Part shown: positions 1 through 5,818 of the stretch, piece by piece
Layout of the letters: the number at the start of each line of letters is the position of its first letter
Numbering within the stretch: the stretch's first letter is position 1
NCBI GenBank assembly: GCA_018064755.1
Contig: JAGHUP010000005.1
Coordinates: 1 to 41,293 of the forward strand
Length of the DNA: 41,293 nucleotides
Reading direction: 5' to 3'
Origin: Candidatus Crickella equi
Lineage (GTDB): Bacteria > Bacillota > Clostridia > Peptostreptococcales > Anaerovoracaceae
Translations under genes and position numbers: made by a program
The notes under the pieces: generated by a model
What the model saw: the letters and a program-made list of their open reading frames with translations, nothing else
The model's database searches: none
Told to the model about the DNA's origin: nothing

Positions 1-99
1 GTTCCGCATCTTGTTTTTTGAAGGTCAATCTTGTTTTTTGTTGTAACAGAAAAGCCCTCCCTCCACGTTAGTGGAGAAAGAGCTTTGTCTACAGTCTGA
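1..99. repeat. 99-bp inverted repeat, left copy
   Basis: This segment is the exact reverse complement of 41119-41217, with no mismatch over 99 bases; identity stops at base 100. It contains two direct copies of a CTTGTTTTTTG-type run and a stem-loop at 53-84 (core CTCCAC/GTGGAG around a 4-base loop). Read on the minus strand, that stem-loop is followed by a T-rich tract, so it can act as a terminator for the leftward gene at 136-558. Because the window starts exactly at the repeat edge, the repeat may exist in further copies and may have ended an assembly contig. That last point is inference. Confidence 0.9.
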
Positions 100-123
100 G
101 GACTGATACAACGTATCAGTCCT
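99..123 (-). terminator. Stem-loop downstream of the zinc-ribbon gene
   Basis: An 11-bp perfect stem (AGGACTGATAC / GTATCAGTCCT) closes a 3-base loop just after the stop codon of the minus-strand gene at 136-558. The stem has no T-run of its own in the leftward direction. Termination may be completed by the second, T-tailed hairpin inside the adjoining 99-bp repeat. Confidence 0.55.
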
Positions 124-135
124 TTATTGATTGGG

Positions 136-558
136 TTATTTATTCTTCTTGTTGGCGCGTCTTTCTCTAAGAGCTTCGCGTTCCTTGGCAATTCTTTCTC
201 TTGCCTGTTCAACAAGGTAATTGTGAGTTTCTTCTCTAGTGTAGAGAGGCTGACCGCACTTCTTGCAGAAGTGATCACGACCGCCAACGAGACGACCGCA
301 TTTTGGGCATCTAAGATCAGTCTTTCTTGCAATCAGGTTAGCCTGAAGGTTAATGCGCTGTGGCTCTTTGTGAGTATCGAGCTCAACTACAGGTTCAATC
401 TTGATCTGGTTAGAGTGCATCTTACTCAGATAGATCTCTCCGATGTCTACAAGAAACTCTGAATTTGCTGATGGTTCGATATCCAGCTTGATTTCGTAAT
501 CTCCAGCTTCACCATCGTCTAATTGATTGATAATTTCCTTAAATTCCTTCAGTGTCAT
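136..558 (-). CDS. Zinc-ribbon hypothetical protein
   Basis: This encodes 140 residues with a strong SD (GAGGAGGGAG) before the ATG. The N-terminal ~80 residues are acidic, mixed alpha/beta and not recognised. Residues ~84-104 form a treble-clef-like zinc ribbon with two CxxC knuckles (CPKC and CKKC), a common rubredoxin-like metal site. The last ~30 residues are highly charged (Arg/Lys/Glu) and predicted helical, possibly nucleic-acid binding. No transmembrane segment or signal peptide is seen. The gene stands alone, reading towards the terminal repeat. Its function is unknown; a role as a small RNA- or DNA-associated protein is only a guess. Confidence 0.75.
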   Translation of the reverse strand: MTLKEFKEIINQLDDGEAGDYEIKLDIEPSANSEFLVDIGEIYLSKMHSNQIKIEPVVELDTHKEPQRINLQANLIARKTDLRCPKCGRLVGGRDHFCKKCGQPLYTREETHNYLVEQARERIAKEREALRERRANKKNK

Positions 559-588
559 TTACGTTCTCCCTCCTCGTACTTATGTGCC

Positions 589-614
589 AGATTGCATTGA
601 TTTTAGTGCAATCT
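589..614. promoter_or_regulatory. Inverted repeat in the leader of the zinc-ribbon gene
   Basis: Eight-base perfect arms AGATTGCA (589-596) and TGCAATCT (607-614) are separated by 10 bases, about 30-55 bases upstream of the start codon of the minus-strand gene. The element could be an operator or a 5' UTR hairpin. The rest of 615-760 is AT-rich with no other clear structure. Confidence 0.4.
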
Positions 615-795
615 CGTTTGGCCCAAGCGACATCTTAACACAGACTAAACAGCTTTTAAAGGAAGGTTAAACTTTAAACGCGATTGTTCCTTGTTGTATT
701 TAAAACGTTAACTTTTTTACAAACAATTTACATTAGCGAGAGACAAATATTCGCCTGATGATATAAAATGTATCTGCAAGAAAGGAATCAAAACT

Positions 796-846
796 ATGAT
801 TAATTGTGTTGAAGACGACAATAGCAAAGTACACTCTTTCATTTAG
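796..846 (+). CDS. Possible 16-codon small ORF upstream of thiT
   Basis: An ATG at 796 follows an AAGAAAGGA-type SD at a spacing of about 9 and opens a 16-codon frame ending in TAG at 846. A TATAAA-like -10 lies at 763-768 with a GAGACA hexamer 16 bases upstream. The peptide (MINCVEDD...) has no recognisable motif. It could be a leader peptide or a chance frame; only the SD spacing and the promoter-like boxes support it. Confidence 0.25.
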   Translation: MINCVEDDNSKVHSFI

Positions 847-907
847 TTTGAATTTCGTGTATTATTAATGCGTCGGCAGTGATGTCGATATATAAATAAA
901 TACTATT

Positions 908-993
908 GCTGGGGGCGCTTGACGCTGAGATGGGGATAGAGATATCCCGGTCCCTTATTACCTGAACAGGATAATGCCTGCGGAGGGAAGCAC
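908..993 (+). ncRNA. TPP riboswitch (THI box) aptamer
   Basis: The segment shows the hallmark order of a thiamine pyrophosphate aptamer: GGGGGCGC, then GCTGAGA with an upstream GAC, a variable stem (GGGATA...TATCCC), ACCTGAACAGGATAATGCCTGCG and a final GAGGGAA. The conserved CTGAGA and the ACCTGA...GATAATGCC blocks are near the family consensus. It lies directly upstream of thiT, whose product imports thiamine, fitting feedback control by thiamine pyrophosphate. Confidence 0.95.
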
Positions 994-1022
994 TAATATC
1001 TTCAGAGATATTGCACCAAGCC

Positions 1023-1047
1023 CCTCCTATACACTAGGAGGTTTTTT
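1023..1047 (+). terminator. Riboswitch expression platform: terminator containing the SD
   Basis: A 7-bp stem CCTCCTA (1023-1029) / TAGGAGG (1035-1041) with a 5-base loop is followed by six T (1042-1047). The 3' arm is the Shine-Dalgarno sequence of thiT, and the ATG begins at 1049. One hairpin can therefore end transcription and also hide the ribosome binding site. The expected logic is that thiamine pyrophosphate binding favours this hairpin and lowers thiT expression. Confidence 0.8.
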
Positions 1048-1048
1048 A

Positions 1049-1585
1049 ATGAACATAAGAAAAATGACAGTATGCTCGCTGTGTATAGCACTTGCTTGCA
1101 TACTAAGTATGATCAAACTGTATCAGTTCCCATTCGGTGGATCTGTAACACTGCTTTCAATGCTGGTAATCACTTTGCCTGCATGGATATACGGCCCTAA
1201 TACAGGAATTCTGTCGGGTTTGCTGTATGGCATGCTGCAGTTCGTTCTTGGACCTACAGTAATCTCAATTCCACAGGTGCTGCTCGATTACGTACTGGCA
1301 TTCAGCGTAATGGGCATAGCCGGATTCGTTAGCAACCGCAAGAATTCACTGGTTAAAGGCTATGCGCTGGCAGTAATTGGCAGATGGATAATCGCTACTC
1401 TAGCGGGATTGGCATGGGTTGCTGCAGGAACGACAATATGGGAAGGCTGGAATCCACTACCATATTCAATGGTATATAACGGAGCGTATATTGGAGCCGA
1501 GGCGGTGCTGACGCTCGTTGTCATCTCAATGCCACCTATGAAGAAGGCGTTAGAGCACGTCAAGAACAGCGCAATCAATAACTGA
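1049..1585 (+). CDS. thiT: ECF-type thiamine transporter substrate-specific protein ThiT
   Basis: This is a 178-residue, strongly hydrophobic S-component of an energy-coupling factor transporter, predicted to have six membrane helices. The motif LPAWIYGPNTGILSGLLYGMLQFVLGP matches the conserved ThiT region, and the PLPYSMVYNGAYI stretch holds aromatic residues like those of the thiamine pocket. The start at 1049 is chosen because AGGAGG lies 7 bases upstream; an upstream in-frame ATG at 974 lies inside the riboswitch. The shared EcfA/A'/T module is not in this window. Regulation is by the TPP riboswitch immediately upstream. Confidence 0.93.
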   Translation: MNIRKMTVCSLCIALACILSMIKLYQFPFGGSVTLLSMLVITLPAWIYGPNTGILSGLLYGMLQFVLGPTVISIPQVLLDYVLAFSVMGIAGFVSNRKNSLVKGYALAVIGRWIIATLAGLAWVAAGTTIWEGWNPLPYSMVYNGAYIGAEAVLTLVVISMPPMKKALEHVKNSAINN

Positions 1586-1591
1586 TAAGAG

Positions 1592-1617
1592 GAGAGTTCT
1601 ACGGAACTCTCTTTTTT
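1592..1617 (+). terminator. Intrinsic terminator of thiT
   Basis: GAGAGTTC (1592-1599) pairs with GAACTCTC (1604-1611) and is followed by six T, 7 bases after the thiT stop codon. Confidence 0.9.
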
Positions 1618-1711
1618 CTTTGCATAACTGATTCAATTCGCATGAATAATGCGGTTTTCTGGCAATATGCAGTGATGTGAAGAATAGACATTAGTTTTCA
1701 GTAACGTGTGA

Positions 1712-1828
1712 GGCCTTTTTCTGGCAATGCGTAGAGGAATAAGAATTTGACATGAGTGAATTTGGCTATTTATGACCAAAACACTCATGTCAATTCAAGC
1801 AGAGTGCACGTATTGCGAGAAAAAAGGC
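1712..1828. repeat. 117-bp imperfect inverted repeat
   Basis: The outer arms (1712-1732 and 1808-1828; core GCCTTTTTCTGGCAATGCGT) pair with a few mismatches and one bulge. An inner 12-bp perfect stem TTGACATGAGTG (1747-1758) / CACTCATGTCAA (1782-1793) encloses a 23-base loop. The outer-arm motif TTTTCTGGCAAT is also present as a direct repeat near 1655. There is no ORF and no T-run terminator. It could be a miniature palindromic element or a structured RNA. Nothing recognisable lies in 1618-1700 apart from that motif. Confidence 0.65.
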
Positions 1829-1901
1829 AATAGTAACTAGGTGCCTTTGCAATGGTTGCGATAATGTACGGAATTAGTACAAAGAAATTCGCAAAAAGGT
1901 C

Positions 1902-1930
1902 TTGCATCTATGTACATACATAGATACAAT
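1902..1930 (+). promoter_or_regulatory. Promoter embedded in a 28-bp palindromic operator
   Basis: The -35 TTGCAT (1902-1907) and -10 TACAAT (1925-1930) are separated by exactly 17 bases. The same stretch is a near-perfect palindrome: left arm TTGCATCTATGTA (1902-1914), CA centre, right arm TACATAGATACAA (1917-1929), one mismatch in 13 pairs. A dimeric repressor bound here would cover the whole promoter. The transcript would run to the terminator at 2036-2064. The regulator is unknown; an 11-base match to one arm also occurs in front of rbgA (19606-19616). Confidence 0.7.
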
Positions 1931-1936
1931 ATAGAC

Positions 1937-2064
1937 AACGAAGCAGACATGAGGACGAAAAACTAAAGTTGATTCAAGTCTGGAGGTAAAGACCGATGGG
2001 AGTACTTAGATAGTACAACTGAATAAGATGACTTCGGAACGGGCCCGTGTTCGTTCCTTTTTTT
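1937..2064 (+). ncRNA. Candidate small RNA of about 125 nt, family not recognised
   Basis: This segment is bounded by a good promoter (1902-1930) and an intrinsic terminator (2036-2064) and holds no convincing ORF. It contains possible helices (AGTTG/CAACT, GGT-AAAG-ACC, GTAC/GTAC) and purine-rich stretches such as CTGGAGGTAAAGACCGATGGG. It lies downstream of two convergent genes (thiT and the BCCT gene), so it is not an obvious leader of either. I do not recognise a riboswitch family. Promoter and terminator are seen directly; function is open. Confidence 0.5.
2036..2064 (+). terminator. Intrinsic terminator of the candidate small RNA
   Basis: GGAACG (2036-2041) pairs with CGTTCC (2052-2057) around a GC-rich 10-base loop and is followed by seven T. 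Confidence 0.85.
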
Positions 2065-2071
2065 ATTCTAA

Positions 2072-2149
2072 AAATGCACCTCCCAGCCCGTTCCTAACTG
2101 GTACATCTCCCACAATGTACCAGTTAGGAACGGGCTGAAAGGTGCATTT
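2072..2149. repeat. Palindromic repeat, copy A
   Basis: A 78-bp palindrome: outer arms AAATGCACC / GGTGCATTT, then 22-base perfect inner arms (2085-2106 and 2115-2136, core AGCCCGTTCCTAACTGG) around an 8-base loop. On the minus strand the hairpin is followed by TTTTT just after the BCCT gene, so it probably also terminates that gene. It belongs to a family with copies at 21879-21952 and 22671-22742 and a half copy in clpX at 11112-11147. Confidence 0.92.
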
Positions 2150-2175
2150 CTTTTGCGTTCATATATGAGTGTGGC

Positions 2176-3702
2176 TTATTCTTTAAAGTCTTTGATTAAG
2201 AGGGCTTCTTTGCGTAGTCCGCGGGTTAAACCTAGGACGGCGCCTATTTCTACAAATATGAATGGGAAGGCTCCGACTATTGCCAATGTTTCCATTGTAG
2301 TGAGAGCATCTGTACTTCCTATCATAAGTACGATTGCGAAGGCTCCTTCCAAGATGCCCCACATCAGAAGAGTTTTCTTGGATGGATCCATTGCTCCGTT
2401 TTCGCTGAAGATACCGAGTACTATTACTGCTGAGTCTGCGGAGGTTATAAAGAAGGTGCATACCAGAATCAAAGTGATAATTCCCATCAATTTGCCGACT
2501 AATCCATAATGTCCAAATACCAAGAAGCAGGAGAGGGCTTCGTTGCCTGCTGCCTGTTCGATAATAGCCTGAGTTGACTCGAGACCCATTGGCGCGAGCA
2601 CTGCAAACCAGAGGAAGGTGAGAAGTGTTGGCACGATGAGGACTGCCACGATGAATTCTCTGATGGTTCTTCCCTTGGAAATTCTAGCGATGAATGTTCC
2701 TACGAATGGGCCCCAGGATACCCACCAAGCCCAGAAGAAGATGGTCCATTTTGCACTCCATGTGTTGCCTGGCAGTCCGACATAGAGGGAGTCTCCAACT
2801 ATGTTCTGGAGATATGCGCCTGTTGCATCTGACAGTATGTGCAGGTCAGTAAGTGTAGGGCCGATAATAAATGCGAGCGCCATCAGGATGAATACGAACC
2901 ATACATTAAGCTTGGCTATGAGGTCTATTCCTTTCTCAATTCCAGATACCGCAGCTGCTGTGAAGATAATTGTAAATGATGCAATGATTGCAATCTTCAT
3001 TGCGTTGTTCTCTGGAAGTCCAAAAATATAGTGGAGGCCTGCGTTAATCTGCAATGTTCCGATACCGAGTGAGGAAATCTTGCCGAGTACTGTCGCTACT
3101 ATCGCAAGAATATCGATTGCTTTGCCGAGCCAATTGGTAGCCCATTTTTCTCCAATGATAGGAATGAAGATGCTGCTGATAAGACCTGGTTTGCCCTTGC
3201 GGAACTGCATATAAGCGAGGCCGAGTCCAATAACGCAGAAACATGCCCAAGGGTGAAGGCCCCAGTGGAAGAATGAGGTCTTAACTGCCCAGACTTTGGC
3301 ATCCCAAGCGGCCTCGGCCGTTGTACCCATGCCTCTATACATATACTGTTGCAGTGGTTCAACGATGGCAAAGAATACCATTCCAATGCCCATTCCTGCT
3401 GAGAAGAGCATTGAGAACCATGAGAATGTGCTGTATTCCGGTTCGCTATCATCAGGTCCGAGCTTAATCTTGCCATACTTACTGATTGCTATGTACAGGC
3501 ACCATACCAGAAATGCGGCAACGGACATTATATATAACCATCCGAATTTACCTGTAAGAAAATCAAAAGCTGAGTTAGTCATGTTGTTGAAACTACTAGA
3601 GCCAGCGAATGCCCATACAACCAGGATGAGGAAAATTGTCATCGAGATGGTGAATACGGGATTCTTAAAAACGTTGGTAGTTTGCTTGTCGTTCTCATTC
3701 AT
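2176..3702 (-). CDS. BCCT family betaine/choline/carnitine-type transporter
   Basis: This is a 508-residue membrane protein predicted to have 12 helices, the usual BCCT fold. Recognisable motifs are GMGIGMVFFAIVEPL (glycine-rich TM3 region) and the family signature WAWWVSWGPFVGTFIARISKGRTIREF, which carries the Trp box of the substrate pocket. Substrate cannot be read from sequence: glycine betaine, carnitine and choline are all possible. The ATG at 3702 is preferred because GGAGG lies just upstream and overlaps an earlier in-frame ATG at 3717. The gene is divergent from a PucR-type regulator, which may control it. Its 3' end is followed by palindromic copy A. Confidence 0.93.
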   Translation of the reverse strand: MNENDKQTTNVFKNPVFTISMTIFLILVVWAFAGSSSFNNMTNSAFDFLTGKFGWLYIMSVAAFLVWCLYIAISKYGKIKLGPDDSEPEYSTFSWFSMLFSAGMGIGMVFFAIVEPLQQYMYRGMGTTAEAAWDAKVWAVKTSFFHWGLHPWACFCVIGLGLAYMQFRKGKPGLISSIFIPIIGEKWATNWLGKAIDILAIVATVLGKISSLGIGTLQINAGLHYIFGLPENNAMKIAIIASFTIIFTAAAVSGIEKGIDLIAKLNVWFVFILMALAFIIGPTLTDLHILSDATGAYLQNIVGDSLYVGLPGNTWSAKWTIFFWAWWVSWGPFVGTFIARISKGRTIREFIVAVLIVPTLLTFLWFAVLAPMGLESTQAIIEQAAGNEALSCFLVFGHYGLVGKLMGIITLILVCTFFITSADSAVIVLGIFSENGAMDPSKKTLLMWGILEGAFAIVLMIGSTDALTTMETLAIVGAFPFIFVEIGAVLGLTRGLRKEALLIKDFKE

Positions 3703-3856
3703 CGGGTTGTCCTCCATTATTTATTGCTTAACGCCCAAAAAGAACCGGCGGGGACCGATCCTATGGGTGATCCCCAAGGGGGAACAATTATATTATTAGC
3801 TATACTCACATATTAGTGTATGAAACGCTCTCTGTATATGTTCATGCTGTTGTCAT

Positions 3857-3914
3857 TTGTGCACAAAAATTGTGCATTATGCACTATGTGCACCGTGCAC
3901 ATCTGTGTTATACT
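3857..3914. promoter_or_regulatory. Triple GTGCAC palindrome array and extended -10 promoter
   Basis: Three palindromes lie side by side with centres ~16 bases apart: TTGTGCACAA (3857-3866), GTGCATTATGCAC (3872-3884) and TGTGCACCGTGCACA (3887-3901). They abut an extended -10 element TGTTATACT (3906-3914) serving the rightward regulator gene. The array lies between that gene and the divergent BCCT gene, so it is a likely operator cluster for one or both. Between 3703 and 3856 the BCCT leader contains a possible GGGGATC/GGTCCCC stem (minus strand) and no gene. Confidence 0.65.
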
Positions 3915-3938
3915 TTTTCAACACGGAGGGTAGGTGAT

Positions 3939-5054
3939 ATGTCTATTGAAATTAAGAAGCTTTATAACGACATTTATCAGAAATATGGTGCTGAGATTCT
4001 GACCAAAAGCTTATATGGCAAGGAAGCTCGTTGGGCTCACGATCTCGAGTTTATTGATTATGTAATCTATCTTCATGGAGAGGAACTGGTTTTTAATGTT
4101 TCTCTTAATAATTTCTCTGAAGCAGAGAGAAAGAGGGCAATTGACAAGCTGATTTCCAGAAGAGCAGCTGGACTTCTAATGTCTACCGAAGATGGTAAGA
4201 AGCCTGGGGAGGACTTGATTGCTTACTGTGATAGCAAGCATTTTCCGCTGCTGTGGGTAAACTATAATGCTCCGTTCATTGACATGCTTCACGAATCCTT
4301 CGATGCGCTCGTATATGAGGACAGAAATAGCAAGACGAGAGAGGATGCTTTCAAGAAAGCGGTAATGCATTCTGAAGATTCGAATCAGTATTTAAGCTTG
4401 ATGGAGACAGATGTATTCTTCTCTAATGGTAAATATACTGTTCTGATTGCTGGTTATGAAGATGGCGGCAGGGAGGCTGTGGCTGAGTTGTCCGAGTTAT
4501 TCCGTTGCCAGATAACAAGGAATGTTACATTCCCGGAAGGCAACACTGTTGTTGCACTTCTAATTGGATATACTCTCCCTGAAATCAGATCCGAGCTACA
4601 GCTGATGAGCGAGGAGAAGACCAAACTCCGTATAGCTATCGGTTCGACCGTTGAAGAGGCTAGGGACATTCGCAGCTCTTACGACAAGGCGAAGATGGCG
4701 TTTTGCATGATGTCGGCACTAAGGCAACGCGTTTTGGCGTATTCTAATCTGGGAATATATAAGATGTTATATGAGATGAAGGACAGCAGCGTGGCTGATG
4801 AGTTCGTTGAGGAAACTCTCGGCAAGCTGGTTAGATACGATAGGGAGCACAAGACTGATTATATGGCAGTGCTCGAGTCGTTCATGAATAATGAGTGCCT
4901 TGTGTCACAGACGGCGGATGCTATGTTCTTCCACAGAAATACTATTAAATACAAGCTGGCGGCAATTCGCGATGTGCTGGGATACGACGTGACGCTGAAT
5001 GAAAACCGTTTCAAAATAATGATGGCTTTCTATCTAGTTCGTTGTCAGCGATAG
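3939..5054 (+). CDS. PucR-family transcriptional regulator
   Basis: This encodes 371 residues. The N-terminal ~130 residues resemble the PucR ligand-sensing domain (FNVSLNNFSEAERKRAIDKLISRRAAGLLMS). The middle resembles a GGDEF-like CdaR region (IAIGSTVEEARDIRSSYDKAKMAF). The C-terminal ~60 residues form the PucR helix-turn-helix (LESFMNNECLVSQTADAMFFHRNTIKYKLAAIRDVLGYD), the classic HRNT signature. The start at 3939 follows GGAGGG; an upstream in-frame ATG at 3816 would run through the operator array. It probably regulates the divergent BCCT gene and itself, which is inference from gene order. Confidence 0.88.
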   Translation: MSIEIKKLYNDIYQKYGAEILTKSLYGKEARWAHDLEFIDYVIYLHGEELVFNVSLNNFSEAERKRAIDKLISRRAAGLLMSTEDGKKPGEDLIAYCDSKHFPLLWVNYNAPFIDMLHESFDALVYEDRNSKTREDAFKKAVMHSEDSNQYLSLMETDVFFSNGKYTVLIAGYEDGGREAVAELSELFRCQITRNVTFPEGNTVVALLIGYTLPEIRSELQLMSEEKTKLRIAIGSTVEEARDIRSSYDKAKMAFCMMSALRQRVLAYSNLGIYKMLYEMKDSSVADEFVEETLGKLVRYDREHKTDYMAVLESFMNNECLVSQTADAMFFHRNTIKYKLAAIRDVLGYDVTLNENRFKIMMAFYLVRCQR

Positions 5055-5095
5055 CTATTATTGGGTCAAGATACTGTCACCAGGGGACAAGAAGA

Positions 5096-5125
5096 AAAGT
5101 GTGGGTGAAAGCCCACACTTTCTTT
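5096..5125 (+). terminator. Intrinsic terminator of the PucR-type gene
   Basis: AAAGTGTGGG (5096-5105) pairs with CCCACACTTT (5112-5121) around a 6-base loop, followed by a short T-rich tract. Confidence 0.85.
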
Positions 5126-5145
5126 AATTCTTCACAATTTTGCGC

Positions 5146-5151
5146 TATAAT
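5146..5151 (+). promoter_or_regulatory. -10 box for the gene at 5192
   Basis: A consensus TATAAT is located 40 bases before the start codon, downstream of the preceding terminator. No convincing -35 is visible 17 bases upstream (TTTAAT at best). Confidence 0.5.
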
Positions 5152-5191
5152 AATTCTGTATATTTATGCACATAACGAGGAGACATTATAG

Positions 5192-5758
5192 ATGCTATTT
5201 ACCAACAAGGAAAAGTTTCAGAAGAATTTTCTGGTCGTGATGGTCAGCGAGTATTTCGAGCGCATGTACCGCAATCGCGAGTTCGATATTTACAATGAAC
5301 TTAATGGCATCTGTGGTCCCGAAGCGACAGCCGATGGCAAGCCAATCCTTGCTACCAAGGAGCAGGTGAATGAGGCTATCAAACACTTCCGCGAAGGCGT
5401 TGCTCATGACGTGCTGGAGTTCGTTGGCAAGGAGTATCATGATGCCCTGGAGCCAGCTCTTGGATATTTGAATATCTTATATGAGCAGGACTACTGCCAG
5501 TGCTCGACTTACGGGTTTACTCCATCGATGGTTTATTCCATCGCGGTCAAAATGGCGAGAGGTGACGACTACAAATTCCATTTCATCACGTCAGATCGTG
5601 AGACTCCCGATGAAGTCGAGAAGATGGATTTTGAAGACATGATTGCAGTAATGCTGAAGCGTGTTGAAGAGAAGGAAGCTCACGCAATCCATACATCATT
5701 CGATATCTCAATCGAAGACAAATTATGTAAAGATTTTCCTGAGTATAATGTAAAGTAA
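5192..5758 (+). CDS. Hypothetical protein, 188 residues
   Basis: A soluble, acidic, largely helical protein with no motif I recognise. Features: a hydrophobic N-terminal helix (FLVVMVSEYFERMYR), a central region with Cys residues (QDYCQCSTYG) and an acidic C-terminal half (EVEKMDFEDMIAVMLKRVEEKEAH). The ATG follows GAGGAG at good spacing. It has its own terminator-promoter boundary upstream and leads into the MBL nuclease gene 60 bases later. Its last codons (Asn-Val-Lys-stop) are formed by the first copy of a 20-bp palindrome. Confidence 0.75.
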   Translation: MLFTNKEKFQKNFLVVMVSEYFERMYRNREFDIYNELNGICGPEATADGKPILATKEQVNEAIKHFREGVAHDVLEFVGKEYHDALEPALGYLNILYEQDYCQCSTYGFTPSMVYSIAVKMARGDDYKFHFITSDRETPDEVEKMDFEDMIAVMLKRVEEKEAHAIHTSFDISIEDKLCKDFPEYNVK

Positions 5759-5766
5759 ACTTTACA
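5747..5766. repeat. 20-bp palindrome ATGTAAAGTAAACTTTACAT, copy 1
   Basis: Perfect 9+2+9 palindrome overlapping the 3' end and stop codon of the hypothetical gene. As RNA it can fold into an 8-bp stem with a UAAA loop. Identical copies lie at 5784-5803, 7514-7533 and 32160-32179. Confidence 0.9.
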
Positions 5767-5783
5767 TTTTCAATAGGATAGAT

Positions 5784-5803
5784 GTAAAGTAAACTTTACA
5801 TCA
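5784..5803. repeat. 20-bp palindrome, copy 2
   Basis: Identical to copy 1 and 37 bases downstream of it. It ends 6 bases before the AGGAGG ribosome binding site of the MBL nuclease gene, so a protein or hairpin at this site could affect its transcription or translation. The two copies give the arrangement of a tandem operator. Confidence 0.9.
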
Positions 5804-5818
5804 GTAAAGGAGGCACTT

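Noticed and set aside
974-1048. Upstream extension of thiT from an ATG at 974
   Set aside because: The extension lies in the riboswitch and its terminator and would lack an SD; the ATG at 1049 has AGGAGG.
1930-2064. Known riboswitch classes (c-di-GMP, glycine, THF, fluoride) or a hammerhead in the small transcript
   Set aside because: The conserved cores of these families are not present; a GACGAAAAAC piece alone is not enough for a hammerhead.
2153-2509. Plus-strand ORF opposite the BCCT gene
   Set aside because: Shadow of the transporter reading frame; no SD and no domain.
3718-3800. Attenuator in the BCCT leader
   Set aside because: A GGGGATC/GGTCCCC stem is possible, but the loop is large and no clean T-run follows, so it is only mentioned.
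3816-3938. N-terminal extension of the PucR-type regulator
   Set aside because: It would translate the operator array and promoter; the SD GGAGGG sits before the ATG at 3939.
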